This document shows, one piece after another, positions 26,755 to 39,205 of a stretch of DNA of 64,000 nt. A program made the position numbers and the translations under genes. The notes beneath the pieces are model-generated. The model saw nothing but the letters and a program-made list of their open reading frames with translations, was not told where the DNA came from and ran no database searches. The DNA is from Litoditis marina (lineage: Eukaryota; Nematoda; Chromadorea; Rhabditida; Rhabditidae): NCBI GenBank assembly GCA_964036275.1, contig OZ038433.1, positions 9,031,048 through 9,095,047 on the forward strand, written 5' to 3'. How positions within the stretch are numbered: position 1 is the first letter of the stretch; each line of letters opens with the position of its first letter.

Positions 26755-27427
26755 CTTGGACGGCTGGAATATGAGATTGATTTGTTATAAATGAAGAGAC
26801 ATGGCACACATAACGGATCAACTATTTGTAAACTCAATACATCGTATTCAACGAACGTATCGTAAACCAGTTATGCTCGACGGTTCACAGCAATTAAAAC
26901 GATAGAGATGAAGCTTGTTTGGAAGAAACAAAGGTCAATAACAACATAAAACACGATATTATAATTTTAAATAATAATTTTAAATATTTTAATTAAATAT
27001 AAGGAAATTACGAAAGAGTAGAATTTTTGAAATGAGCGCGCAAAGTGGCGACGTCCGAAAAAAAATAGTCGGGAGTTACCGTACTTCTAGCGGGAGATTG
27101 AAATATTTGAATTCCGATAGTCATGTTATCGGTGCCATTTCTTACCGAGCCAATATCGGTTCGGATTTGGTTCTGTAAAAGTAGGTTCGGGAAGAAATTA
27201 GCCATAAAATGAACTAAGATTAATTTGCTGGAAAATTCAACTTCAGCAACTTCAATAAACTAATGATCATTTGAAGTTACACACAAACACAGTCACTGCT
27301 TCTTTTTTCCTTTTCAATTGACAAAATGTGAAAAAAAAAATTCAAAGGGTAGACCTCAGCAATTGATTTAAGTGACGGTTAACATTGTGGTCGACAGCAT
27401 AGTTAAGTACTAACAAATTTCATCAAC

Positions 27428-27500
27428 GGTCTAGCCCGGACTCGAACCCGCGCCCTGTGGTTCTGAGTCACCGGCGCTAACCAGTCAGCTATACGGCTGG
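27428..27500 (-). pseudogene. tRNA-like sequence, probably a pseudogene
   Basis: On the minus strand it has D-arm-like GCTGACTGGTTAGC and B-box GGTTCGAGTCC. However, the T-stem has two G-G clashes and the acceptor and anticodon stems do not close. It is 73 nt long, so it probably derives from a tRNA or a SINE head. Confidence 0.55.
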
Positions 27501-28152
27501 TTACTAGTAAACTGTGTTAGTGTGTGGGATACGTCAGGCCCATATTAGCAGCAGTGAGCGTGAACGCCTAACACATGTTCTTCGATTAAAACTCGTCGAT
27601 GCAATTTATAAACAATAATAGGCATAAACCGCATAAACTAAATATTAACTTTAATCAGGAATAAAAAAACGTTGATGAATTTGAGCTGATGAAATTGTGA
27701 TCAAGATCTGAATATGTGATCAGGTTTCAGCCTCAGGTTCAAGGTATCCCTTTGTTGGGCCATTCTATATCTAACTGTTTTCAGTCTCATCTACAAACTA
27801 CTCTTACCTTGTATCAGAAAAGCTGTGTACATTCTTATATACTTCAATCCGAAGGCGATGATCCTACCTTTATACTTTGGAATAGCAGTAAATCAAAACA
27901 CTTTTGTATGGAATTTTCTAATTAATTTCAAAAGAGAAATGAAGTTCTCATAAAACTCTATTAACACGTCGACCTCAAACTCTGAGTTATGCTGTCCGAA
28001 TTTCATGCAACTGACGCGAAGAATGAATGATTTAACGTTGGTTTACTAGATTTCTTTCTGTACACATTTGAGAAGAAAGTTATAAGAACCAGGCATAATT
28101 TATACACATTGAATGGACATTATTCATAATTATCAAAATGAAGTGATCAACA

Positions 28153-28158
28153 TTTATT
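28153..28158 (-). terminator. Poly(A) signal for the SLC6 gene
   Basis: AATAAA on the minus strand lies 28 bp past the stop codon. Confidence 0.6.
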
Positions 28159-28185
28159 CTCTGCTCACACGGATTCTTGACGTTT

Positions 28186-31100
28186 TCATCTTCTGAAAAA
28201 AAATTGTTTTACATACTAGAGTGCGAAATTCTATTACAGAAATCAACGCTGTAGAGAGCATCTGAGTTGTAGTTTGATCTGAATAAACGCGATAAATCAG
28301 TGATTTCGGTCGAAAATCAATGGGATCAAACTACAAACACAGTGAAAAGAAGTAAATAACACCGTATATTCATTCTTTTGAATCCGCCACTTCTGGCATA
28401 AACATTGTCGTCTGAACGTGAGCGAGATGTAATCGAGTTCGATTCAAGCTAAACCGTACAAAATCGACTAAAGAGATGTTTTTTTTGCAATAGTTCTCGT
28501 ATTCACGACAGCGTGCCAATGCATTTTTAGTGGTTCTCACTGATGTAGAGTTTTTTCAAGAGAACGGAAGATTATGTATAAGTGGTTGTTCACCCATCAC
28601 AGTGTATGAAAAATGAACGTTGTACGAAACGAAACCTAGGTTTTCTATGAAAAACAACCACTGACACTCTGTCAAGGTCTCAGTGAAAATGAACTGAAAT
28701 ATACCACACTTCTTCACCGAACTCGAAATTCAACTTACGTGGCAAAATCTGAGACCACGGGCGTAGTGACCGGCTCCCTCTGCGTATGTTTAACCGATGG
28801 ACCATCCGTTTTAGCCGTACGCACCTGGAATACAGAAATGTATGTTATGAATAACACGAAAAATAACTAATTTCAGCCTCTTTGTTATTTTCTGTAAGTG
28901 TTTTGATACCGAAGTTGTTGGTTGCATTAGAAAGTGGTTTCGTGTATAAATGATGTATGCACTAAATGAACTACTTACCTCCATATTTGCACTTTCAACG
29001 TTTCGTGATTTGACCTACCTTTTTGGTGGCTTCACCGCTTCTCGCGCTGCTCCTCTTAGTTGTTTCTGCGCTCTTCGTGGTCTCGGCACTTTTTCTGGTA
29101 TTCTGAGTCGGCTCCACCGAGGTTTTCGTCTTTCCGTCTTTGCTGCCGGTAGCCAACTTCTTCAACACACTTCGCTGTGTTGGTTCCAGGGAGGTTTTTC
29201 TCACTGACGAGCCCTTCTCTACGGAAAAAGTCTGAGTGCCCGCGCAGGAAAGAGCTGCAAAGGTTCATAGAGCGTTACTTTGCTTAGTTTTTTAGCTAGC
29301 GGTATGGGGTACCAAATTTATAAACTGTCGTGTGCGTTAATACATTTATAACACATCGAAAATTAGATATACAGTACCTTCCCACCTTTCCGTTGGCGAC
29401 GACTGTAGCTTGCTTAGTTAGCGTTCGTTTGCATAGAGCGTTATAAGTTGTAGTTTGGAGTTGGAACTCGTCACACCTTACGAATTTATGCTCGCATCGG
29501 AAGCAAACTACAATCGCTTCAGTTTGACAAAACGATATGAATGTCAGACACTTGAAACATAATGTAATGTGAAAAAAGTAAGACTTGAGCAAAAGTTTGC
29601 GGGTTTCTAATCTTCACACAATCCAGTGAGTTTCCTTGAGTTAGCCTGTAGGAGTAGAGAAGTAGTGGCTGCGATTGTACAGGACATGGAAAGTGTGAAA
29701 CAAATGCATAGTATTGAGAATTACTGATGTGTTTACACGTTTCACGTGACTTTTCTATCACCTTCTAGTTGATATTCGCAATATTTTGTTGAAACTCACA
29801 CTCTTCTAGATATTCGCGTGAGATTATTTGTCGATTGGGCTTTCTCCAAACTCTTTTGTACGATGGGTGGTTTGTGTCGCACAATAACATGTCTTGGAAA
29901 GTCTGAAATAAATTTAAAGCGTATACAGATGAAAATTAATAAGAAAGTTTGTGGAAACTGCTCACTATGACGAAAAATGGGAGTTTAAACCAATAAAAAG
30001 CGTCGAATTTTCACTGTAAAAACGACTATTCAATCATATTGTTTCATTACGCTTATCGGATATGGAAGTGTAAAATGAGTGCATAAAAATGTATTATTTG
30101 AATACTAATGCTAACTCACTGCTCCTGCTTTCATTTTGGGTCGTACTTTCAGGTAGGACATGAGGGGGAATATCAGAACACACAGGACGGGGAACATCCA
30201 AGCAGCACACTTCTCCCACAGGGTGAGGTGAGAAACCATCGTTATACTCTCTAACATGATAAGCGACTCGGAACCCTGAAATTTACAACTTAAGTATAGT
30301 ATAGTAGTATTAGTATAGATCAAAACTTATAGTATAGTAGTATTAGTATAGATCAAAACTTATAGTATAGTAGTATTAGTATAGATCAAAACTTATAGTA
30401 TAGTAGTATTAGTATAGATCAAAACTTTAACGTTTTCAACTAGCCTTGCGAAGTAGTGCACAAATACGCAAAGTGAAATGGGCTCAAGGCGCAGGGATGT
30501 TCTTAGGTTTTGCCAAACCGTTGTGGACAGCGTCCTGTCAATTTGGTAGGGGGCGGGGTTTGGCTAGCGGCCAGCTCATCTGCGTATCCTCGATCTACAC
30601 ACTGCTATAGTCAAATTTTCTAATCATTCGTTTACGGAAGAAGTATTTAGTTGAGCCGAGCTGTGTTTTATACTAGCATTATTCAAACAAGGCTCTTTGC
30701 AAAGCTTTCCCATGAGTTTACTCGAGTTTTAACTCCATACTCATACGTACTGAAAAAAATTATCCATCCCTTCTACCAAATATCTCAAAAGAATTGTTTG
30801 TTTGTTCTGCTGTGTAAATATGCGGAAACACATCAGAAATTGAAACGACCGTATTCGATGTCATTTCTCACCGCGAGAGCCAATGGTCCGATAGTGGTCC
30901 ATACGAGGAACATCCAGGACCCAGCCGGAGCCAGAAAGCCATACCAAGTCTCATTGACAGGAAACACCATGTTTAGATCTATTGAAAACTCGTTCTTTCC
31001 TGGAAATCAGACCAATAAGGTCAAATGCATAGTAGATCATTAAATTTGATTGTCGAAGCTGGTGTGGTAATTCAAAAGTTTCGCACCGAAAGGAAAGTGT

Positions 31101-34100
31101 AGAACTCGTGAATGGCAAAGGATGCTTCAGACGTGTCTTTCATCAGATCCCAACTTTCAGAACCCAGTCTGCATCTCGCCAAACTTATGTCATTTCTTTC
31201 CACAAACGACTTAGGTTGCATCGAATAAGCGCACAATTGAGAGACGCAAGACGGGTTCAGGCTTCCAGAACATTCAAGAAAACTGCAGCTCTGCCAAAAA
31301 TTCCCAGTTTAGGTAACGTGTGAACTAGTAGTGGTTCTGAGTTACTTACCATAGAACAGAACGACCAAGAAAAGGACGACAATGAACAACGGCCTGCAGC
31401 ACACGACGAAGGGGGTTATGACCGACAGAAGATACACCACCCCTTGACTTCCCTGAAATAGAGACAAAGTAAGGGACGAGACCTTTATTGTAGCTTGATC
31501 TCACCGAGCAGAACAAGACCGGAATTTCACATAGCACAACACGGCAATGTTTAAGCAAACATTACTCCCATTACACTCAGGACCATGACGGTGAATGCTT
31601 GAAAATTAGGTATTGAGCGCTGTTGAGCCATTTTTCTCAGACGTAGCGAATTCACTCGAGAACCGGGTCCTTCCCAAACAGAAACGCAAACCGGTCACTC
31701 GAGAACCGAACCGAACCGAGTGAACCGACCGGACCGACATTCTAAACCGACCGGTTCTCCAGTGAAAGGTTTGAACCGGACCGACATTGATCATTATTTA
31801 AGCGAACAAATCGTGAACAAGGTAAAATTAGTGGATTCCCACTCATTTTACCTCGTATACGATTCGGTTCGGCAGGTTCGGTTCGGCTCTCCAATGACCG
31901 GTTTGCGGTTCGCTTCGAGAAGGACCCGATTCTCCAGTGAATTGGCCAGCGAAACCGCCCCTTCTAGGTCGGGATTGTGGTCATAACAATAGCTGTTCAG
32001 TTCATAGAGAAACTAATAAAATGAATCACCACTATGTAACACTGTGATAAGACGGAGAGAACTTGCAACTTGAAACTGACCCGTAGAATGAGTGTTGTCT
32101 GAAAATCCGCGACGATCAAGGCGAATGCAATCAATGCAGCCGTTGTGTACTTGGTTCCCTTCGGTAGATGATCTCTCGCCACACTCAACACCAGGAAGAT
32201 AGGGACTGGAACAGTACTCAGTAGTGTACTTGTGCTACTTCTCCCGTGCTGTTGCTTATTTAACGATACTTGATATAATCGATGCCCAAATAGAAACAGA
32301 ACTGTACTTTACTGCAGATGATTTTGAGTGTTTTTAGGAAAATGAGCAGAATTCATTCGGTTCAATTCTAGAAACTCAAAATAGTTTCAATAATTTTCAT
32401 CTGGTAAAAAACTTTATTCTGAGATTGTATAGTGATACTGTAGGTAGGTGTGATTCGAATTTCAGAGCTTACTATGACACACTTTGCAACTTGGGAAAGT
32501 TTCACGAGAAAGTACGTGTTTATTGATGCGTGTTTCCACTTTACGTGAATATTCATATTACTAATACATACTTGTGTAGGCTCCCTCGTACAGAAATAGT
32601 TTGAGAAGAGTGTACAGAATCGGCCAAACTCGTCCATAATAATTCAGAATTTGAGGTATGAACACGGTGGAATAGGCCATGTCTTCTGCTACAATTTTGG
32701 ACTATAATCAATCAATACAACTGGGTATACTAAAGGGAAATCACTTGACGCTTTTCATCGATTCACTTTTGAAACCTATCATGCGCACGCATGTGACTAT
32801 GAACAACTGAAACGAAGAATCATTTTGAAAGACTATCTGAGTCTTTTTTCCACAATATTGGTCAAATGAGAATACACCAAAGCTCAGGAAATTTAACTAA
32901 ACAAAAATATACTTACTCTTGAGAAATTGGTACAAGTATGACGATTTCGGTCTGAGAGCCTCAACCTCGCCGATTAGTCCGCAGGCGATCAGGAGACCAA
33001 CAAAACTGGCAGCACAGTCGCCAGCCACAGCAATTAGAGTAGCCTTGACCAAAAAGAACATTAGAATACCTTTACAAGTGAAGACGCACATGTACTACAA
33101 CCAATTGGATAGGCTCCTTTGCAAAAACTTCAGATCTTGGTAGTGATTGAAGTTCAACTGTCGAACATCACGATATCAATTGAGACTACAGCTGAGGTCT
33201 GGAACCGTACATCAATGACGTATCATCCTGTTCGTGGTGTGATCTGTGCCTATATTTCGTGAGCTCAAGTGTTTTCCAATGAAAAGTCACTAATTCGTAA
33301 TTCTCTTGCTTCAAAAGTTTATTTGCCTGTTTCTGAAGCAGTAAGGGCACTATTGAGAACAAACGAAACACAAAGGAATTATAGAAAACTGCGCGAAGTA
33401 TTACCTATTGAAAATTTGCTCGAGCAACCTACATGGCTACTTGAGCTTACAATATATGGCCACCGGGTGCGTTCGGATAACAGACTACTAGTCCCACAGC
33501 CGCTAGGGTTGTTAATCGAGTTTTCGAGTTATGGAGACTTTCGAGTTTTTTTTTCAAGTCGAGTCGAGTTTCGAGTTCGACTTCAACAAGCTGATGAGCC
33601 AAGTACTGACTTTGTAGCAGTTGTCCCTCGGCAACATGAAGGAACTGACGGACGATAGGGCAGTGGCTCCGATACCCAGGGAGTAGATCACGTGGGTCAT
33701 CAAAGTGGCCAGTGCCTAAAATGGAAGATTTGTGATGAAAACTAGAGAGTACTGCGAAGTATCTCAGGAACGGGTTACGAAAGTATGCGCCTCTTATACT
33801 GAAACTACGTGAATGAACCAATCAAGATAAATGTGAAAAGATTTTTAACTAGAAAATTGAGAATTTCGGTTTTTCATAGAGGTCTCTTTTTCAATGCCGA
33901 GCGCATCAAATGATATGGCACAGGGGTCTAGCTTATTATTTATTGTATTTTGAAACAAAAAGGTTGTAATGTAGTTTGTGTACCTCGGCAGAGAGTAGTG
34001 GTGCCAGTTGGGTGCGTTGAAGTACAAAACTGGCTCCGAACATGAAATTCCCCATGAAAATGCAACGGAAGGCCAGAACGACAAAGAAGAACATGGCTAG

Positions 34101-37100
34101 GAGAACTAAAATACGATTATTCTTCCGTTTAGTGGCTATTTCCCAAGTTATTGGAACTAATTGCATTTTGTGCCACACATAGAATGAACACAACAATGTA
34201 CAACCCAAAAAGAAGCTTGGGTATTGCGGCGTACCTTTAAAGGGAGTTTTTTTCAATTTTTGATCGACGTATGGTGTATCTGGCACTATCACGCAGTGTT
34301 TGTAGTTCGATCCCGTTGGCGGGTTTATTGTACAATCGTCCCCCCCCCTTGAGCCGAAATAGGTTGGAATCCGACCCGTAGTATAGTTCGTTTCACCCAT
34401 CGATAGCAGTCAGCCATGCTGGCCGAGCGCACCCTACATTGCAGGCGACTGATCTGGCAGCTAGCCAGTCTTTTCATTGCAAATAAAAATTCAAAAAGTG
34501 GTTATTTTAAGATTTTCGCCAATTTTTTGTTTTCAAAAGGTTACCACCAAATCGGGGAGTAATTTGAAGAACTTTTTGTGCGATAAAACAAGCATTGAAA
34601 AACGGCCTAAAAAGGTGATTGGATATCACTGTTTTTATTTTTGCCCATCATGTTCAGATGGCCGGCTGCTTGTGGGCGCCGCGCCACCTATCGCCGCTGA
34701 GTTCAATACCCAGCTGGTGCACAATTTTGATTAGGCTGATCGCTGTTGGAAACTTTCCAACACAATTGACTCCGCCCACTAAAATCTACTGTAACTGGCT
34801 GCTATCGATGGTTGAAACGAACTATACAATCGCCCCCCACCCCTAGGGGCGGGGGGGGGGGTGATTGTACAACGTCCTTCTTTACTGCAGGTTTGGATTG
34901 AGTGGGGGGCGATTGTTAAACAGGTCCGGGGTTGTACTATTACCCCCCATTTTGTATTGTGGGGGGGTGATTGTTAAACGTCGACATTGTACAATTACCC
35001 CCCATTTACAATCACCCCCCATTTACAATCACCCCCCTCTCTATAGGAAATCATATTGGGAGGGGGGTGATAGTACTACGGGGGGGCACTTAAGGTGAGG
35101 GGGGGGGGGCAATTGTACAATTTTCCCCCGTTGGTTCTCAATCAAATTTTGGCGTCGAGATCAAACCACCGAACTCACACTTGACGGCGTTGGAGATGAA
35201 CAGCGATCGGGGACCCAAGTAGGCGGCCGCGATAGAGACAGACCAAATGAACAAACAACTGGCATATTCCTGTGAACAACGCAATTTCTTAAGAGTAGTT
35301 TACCTATGATTAGAAAATATAGGCAACCTTTTTTGATTATGTTATAGGGTGGTACGGGTATACAGCTAGGCAGTGAAGTAACGACATTTTGTCGACGAGC
35401 CGAAAACTAATTGAAAAAGAATTATGTTCTCGTTTAAATTTCCTGACGACTTTTCAAACATGTAGATCACAGAGAAAAAGAGTTGGCGCCATTCAAACCT
35501 CCAGCCTCTCCCCAACAGTTTGCCAATCGTGGAGAAATAGGAAAAAGCTCTAGAGGGTTTGAGTTGTGATTAGACCCCAAATTACTAAAAATGTGATTGA
35601 ACGCAATGATTCTCAACTAGAAGCAAAATGAAAAACAAGAATAAGTTGTTCAAAACTTACTCCAACATTCACGGACGAGTTTTTCAACCTGAAAATACAA
35701 GGTACAGCATATGGGTAATTTCAAATATTTTTTTATTTCAGAATTAATAAAATAATAAACATTTCAAGGTTCGCAATAGGTCTTTTATAGCATGTTGGAA
35801 AAGCAGACCCTTTTCAAATACTTTTCTGGCTGACCCCTGTGAGTAATTGTGCCCTGATACGTCTATAGCTCTCATAATGTGAGCAATGGAACATCCGAAC
35901 TTTTGTTTTCATATGTTCAGTTATTTTAAAAACATTCTTAAATATGATGAAAACCAACTTGAGATGTTCGACTATGGAGTCTGTGTTCTGATAATAGTGA
36001 GGCACGGCCGAACAATTTCCATTGTATGAAACTTGATCAGGAAATGAACACTGCATATTCACGTGAAGGGAAGAACAGTCTGAAGATATTAGAACTGGTT
36101 GGAAAATGGAACGCCTTCATCACCATTCTGATAAAAGCGTGACTCGTTCTACGGATAATTATCTGCCAATCATAGTCGTCGCCAATGGAAAAGTACGGTA
36201 TACCTGAATTTCCGCTGTGTACGGACACATGTCTTCAATTGCAAAGAATGTAGGTTATGTACTCTCGTAGCGCAGTGGTTAGCGCACAGCTACGAATATG
36301 TTTCTCGTAGGTTCTATTCTGGCGAGAGACAAAAGTTCATAAATTTGGCACCCCCTATAGCCAGCCATTCTTGTAGCGGGCTGACACTCGACGAGAGAGT
36401 GTACAGGTTATTGAGACGCTTATTCTTTTCCTCTTTCTAATAACGAGCATTGAATTGAATTGAATTGCTGTATATATAAGGATGTGCAATGGAACACACA
36501 TCTTATCTATTGTTTCCAAATGTAGAAAGACGGAAAAAGTACATTCATGTCAAAAAATAATGAGAAAACGAACTTTCTGAATTCCAAAACTGTCCACATT
36601 GAAACATATCGTCCATGACAATATAGCGTATCATCTGAGTGACCAATCTACCCGGCGAGTCGCCCGAGAGGGGATTCTCCAGGAATATCATAGAAAAGGA
36701 CACCATTCCCAGCGAGAAACCCAATCCTGAGAAGGTTTTCATTAAATGTTCATGACACCTCAGTTATAACATTTTCAGTGTTTGTTGTTCTAGAAATGTA
36801 CAATTTGATTGAAAATCAACGCGACCAAACAGGTTATTTACTGCACTGGATTAGTTTTTCATTAGTGGTGAGAGCATAAACTCGACCATTTTCAGACTAC
36901 TTGCTATTGTGTTTGTGGACATTGTGTTCCAGCTTTGGAGGTTTTCGTACGATAGTGTAAAAACGTGGAATAACTAACTATGAAAAGGTACTTTTGACAT
37001 CCTCACTGAAGGTGAAGAAATTGTAAATCGTTCATCATAGTCTCACCGTAAAATACCGGAGAGTACGTCCCGAATACTGCGGTCAGTCCCTTCTGTGTGA

Positions 37101-38583
37101 ACTGGCCGATGAAACATTCAAAGAAGGAAAGGGGCCACCCGATAAGGAACATCATTAACACGTAGGCCACCACGAAATACACTGGAACAAACCTTCTTTT
37201 TTTGTGGAAACAAACCAGTTGTAGTTATTCAAGGTGGACTCAATATAAAGTACACTGAAAACATGTTTCGAATAAAACAAACCAGTTAAAATTGTGAGAA
37301 AAACTGATTGGAATATCAACTTTATCAATTTGAGATCAAATTGTTCGTACCCTTAAACATGTTCTATTTTACCGAAACCTGGTCAAGTGGTGACGAGATT
37401 TAGACTAAAAAGTAACCTGTCCCCTTTTAGTCTTACTCTAAAATTCATGACAAATGATCTCTGAGGAAAACACACTGTAGAACTGAGCGGAATAGTCAGG
37501 TGAAACCCGATGAAATTTCCGAACTTCATCTATTCACGTTTTGGAATCACGTGACCACGACACATTCTAGCAGTGTACTCACGTCCGCCGAACTTCAGCA
37601 CAAGAATGGGGAACGTGACGAGGTTGCTGAGTCCGATGTTGCAGTTGAGCAGAGTGAGCACGAACAGAACAAAGTCTGTGGTGGAACTGCGTTGGTAGAA
37701 GTCCTCGTTCGGACACTCTTCTGGAACATGAATTTGTTGTGAAATTATTTAAATTATTTAACGTTGAATAAATTACTAAATGAAGAACTGAAGTTCTTCA
37801 TTTTGTAATTTATTCAATTAGATCAGTTGTAGATTGTAACCTTGGTAGCTCACACCGATAAAACACCCAACGTTTCATGCAGAAGAATATCCGACAGTTT
37901 TAGAGAGATCACACCAACACCGTTGATCTTTAGTACTTTCTATCAAATTGTATGATACATGCTAGAATGTAAATCAACAATCGATAAACTTGTTCAATAC
38001 TAAGTATGGAATACAGACCTCCGCTATTCATTATTTCCTTTCTGTTGTTTCCGGAAGGTGAATCCCTCGGAGGCGACGGTTCAACGGTAGGGACCTGAAA
38101 AAAAAATACTGTACTGCAACATAGGGACCATCTTAATAGAGGTCATCAAACTTAAGTTGTAGTTCAATCGATGATCGCCATCACTTGCAAACTTCAACTT
38201 TAAAGTGTTTCGATCAATCTGCAAACACAGCGTTATGGAGCAACGTACACCATGTAGGCTCGCATTGAAGAAAACTAACCATGAGCTAACCACAAGCGAA
38301 GCATTGTGTTGTGCTCTGTTGTGCTCATAGTTTTATTCCACTGTTTTAATGCTTTAGGAATTTCTGCATTATAGTTGGTTTACGATACATATGATGTGTA
38401 AAAATGATGTGTGTGTGTAATATGAAACTACAAAACAATCATTGTGTTCAAAAACTAATATGCGCAGTGGTATGCGCTGTGCGCGATTTTTTCCACCTTC
38501 TTTACGGATGTGTGAATAGTAGTTCCTAACTAGTTCAGTTCCGGAAAACTTACCGTTGTGCCATCCAGTGTACTGACCGCCAT
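28186..38583 (-). CDS. SLC6-family sodium:neurotransmitter symporter, 738 aa, 20 exons
   Basis: Exons 5' to 3' (minus strand): 38554-38583, 38019-38094, 37583-37720, 37047-37181, 36574-36726, 35959-36079, 35661-35688, 35179-35269, 33984-34105, 33607-33715, 32917-33069, 32572-32688, 32081-32205, 31350-31452, 30872-30999, 30120-30275, 29800-29902, 29019-29254, 28739-28824, 28186-28192. They sum to 2217 nt, all in phase. SLC6 landmarks: TM1 (CNIGLSNLVTFPILVLKFGG), TM2 (PLSFFECFIGQFTQKG), the loop-2 disulfide pattern (CGQFWNSENC) with NCS sequons, the TM6 region (YSLGIGATALSSVSSF), DNCYK, and later hydrophobic helices. The tail (last about 140 residues) is rich in Ser, Thr and Lys. Members import amines, amino acids or osmolytes with Na+/Cl-. 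TM1 lacks the usual Trp-Arg of the WRFP motif (LVTFP instead), so the substrate is unpredictable. The ATG lies directly behind a ttcggtag acceptor. The family call is secure; the orthologue is not assigned. Confidence 0.9.
28262..28345. repeat. Dispersed palindromic repeat (family D) copy
   Basis: It starts gttgtagtttgatc and ends gatcaaactacaaacaca, an inverted repeat with a short spacer. It lies in the last intron of the SLC6 gene. Related copies occur at 3781-3935, 11703-11790, 38155-38265, 45000-45075, 49552-49650 and 53055-53175. Confidence 0.7.
30295..30426. repeat. 33-bp tandem repeat, 4 copies
   Basis: The unit tatagtatagtagtattagt + atagatcaaaact is repeated four times almost without change. 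It lies in an SLC6 intron about 20 bp beyond an exon acceptor. Confidence 0.95.
31646..31945. mobile_element. Fold-back element with ACCGA/ACCGG repeats
   Basis: The left arm (about 31646-31720: ttcactcgagaaccgggtcc, then runs of gaaccgaaccga) is matched in inverse by the right arm (about 31868-31945: ggttcggttcggct, then gaaggacccgattctccag). It lies in an SLC6 intron, non-coding. Confidence 0.7.
33490..33590. repeat. TCGAG-rich low-complexity block
   Basis: Irregular repeats of tcgagttttcgagt lie next to the donor side of the 33607-33715 exon in the SLC6 gene. Confidence 0.6.
34310..35140. mobile_element. Fold-back element with G/C homopolymer blocks
   Basis: attgtacaatcg followed by a run of c near 34330 is mirrored by repeated ggggggtgattgtacaa and ccccccatttacaatc words up to 35130. 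A second inverted pair is tcgtttcacccatcgatagc (34388) and gctatcgatggttgaaacga (34801). It occupies an SLC6 intron. The many runs of 6-12 G or C could form quadruplexes. Confidence 0.7.
36262..36471 (+). mobile_element. tRNA-derived SINE
   Basis: The head at 36262-36328 folds like a tRNA. It has a 7-bp acceptor CTCTCGT / GCGAGAG, D-arm AGCGCAGTGGTTAGCGC and a weak T-arm. A 140-bp unrelated body follows, then a tail of repeated attga units. This head-body-simple-tail layout is typical of SINEs. No clear target duplication was found. It lies in an SLC6 intron. Confidence 0.65.
38155..38280. repeat. Dispersed palindromic repeat (family D) copy
   Basis: gttgtagttcaatcg at one end and gatcaatctgcaaacacagc at the other, followed by the family's gtaggctcgc...gaaga-type tail. 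It lies in the second SLC6 intron. Confidence 0.55.
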
Positions 38584-39205
38584 CTACCGAAAAGAACCTC
38601 AGAATGAAATGTGGTTCCTATCGGAAGATCCCAAAAACAACGTGTTTCCTGTTAGGTTTTCTTCCCGTCCGCCTAATCCCAGACAGTTTACAAGTTAACT
38701 ATAGTACTTTTCGTTCCTACTGAGGATTCTATCCACTGTACGATTGAATAACCTTCAACTCTTTTCAGAAACGCAGCAAATCTTATCAAAAAATTGAATC
38801 ATTTTCCCACTCGTTCCGGATTGTTCACGCCAAAGAGCCCAAATGTTTTTTTTTCTATTGTAATTTAAACATCAAAAAATAATCATTTGAAAGTTCTTAT
38901 GTGTATTGTACGAGTGAGTGTAGGAGTGTGGAAATGATTCGAACGATATAAGTTGATAGTTATTGAGTGCCTAGTTACTATAATTACTGTCCTAAGCTCA
39001 TAGGCAACGCCGAAAGAACTGCTAACATTGTTGTTCTGCTGTGTTTTTGGCTTTATCTTGTATCAAATTTGAAAATTGGCTGAATTCTGATAGGACTACA
39101 ACTCAGATTTGTTTCTCCATCTGGAAAACGAAAACAAGCACAAAACCGAACCGTTTATTAACATTAAAATTTGCTGAATTCATTTTGCAATTTATTTCCA
39201 GTAGC
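38584..39205. other. SLC6 upstream region
   Basis: The intergenic stretch between the SLC6 start and the small plus-strand candidate gene. The two are divergent, so it may be a shared promoter region. No motif stands out. Confidence 0.4.

Larger units (their letters stand above)
26755..28185. other. XPO2 upstream / SLC6 downstream spacer
   Basis: This 1.4-kb stretch separates two genes on the same strand. It contains a tRNA-like sequence at 27428-27500 and no convincing exon. The distance is long for a classical nematode operon. Confidence 0.5.

Noticed and set aside
27428..27500. Second tRNA gene
   Set aside because: The T-stem has two G-G clashes and the anticodon stem does not close, so it is treated as a pseudogene.
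36130..36205. Extra SLC6 exon reading IPYFSIGDDYDWQIIIRR
   Set aside because: The direct junction from 36574 to 36079 keeps phase and restores the conserved C-x3-WN-x3-C loop, so the extra exon is unnecessary.
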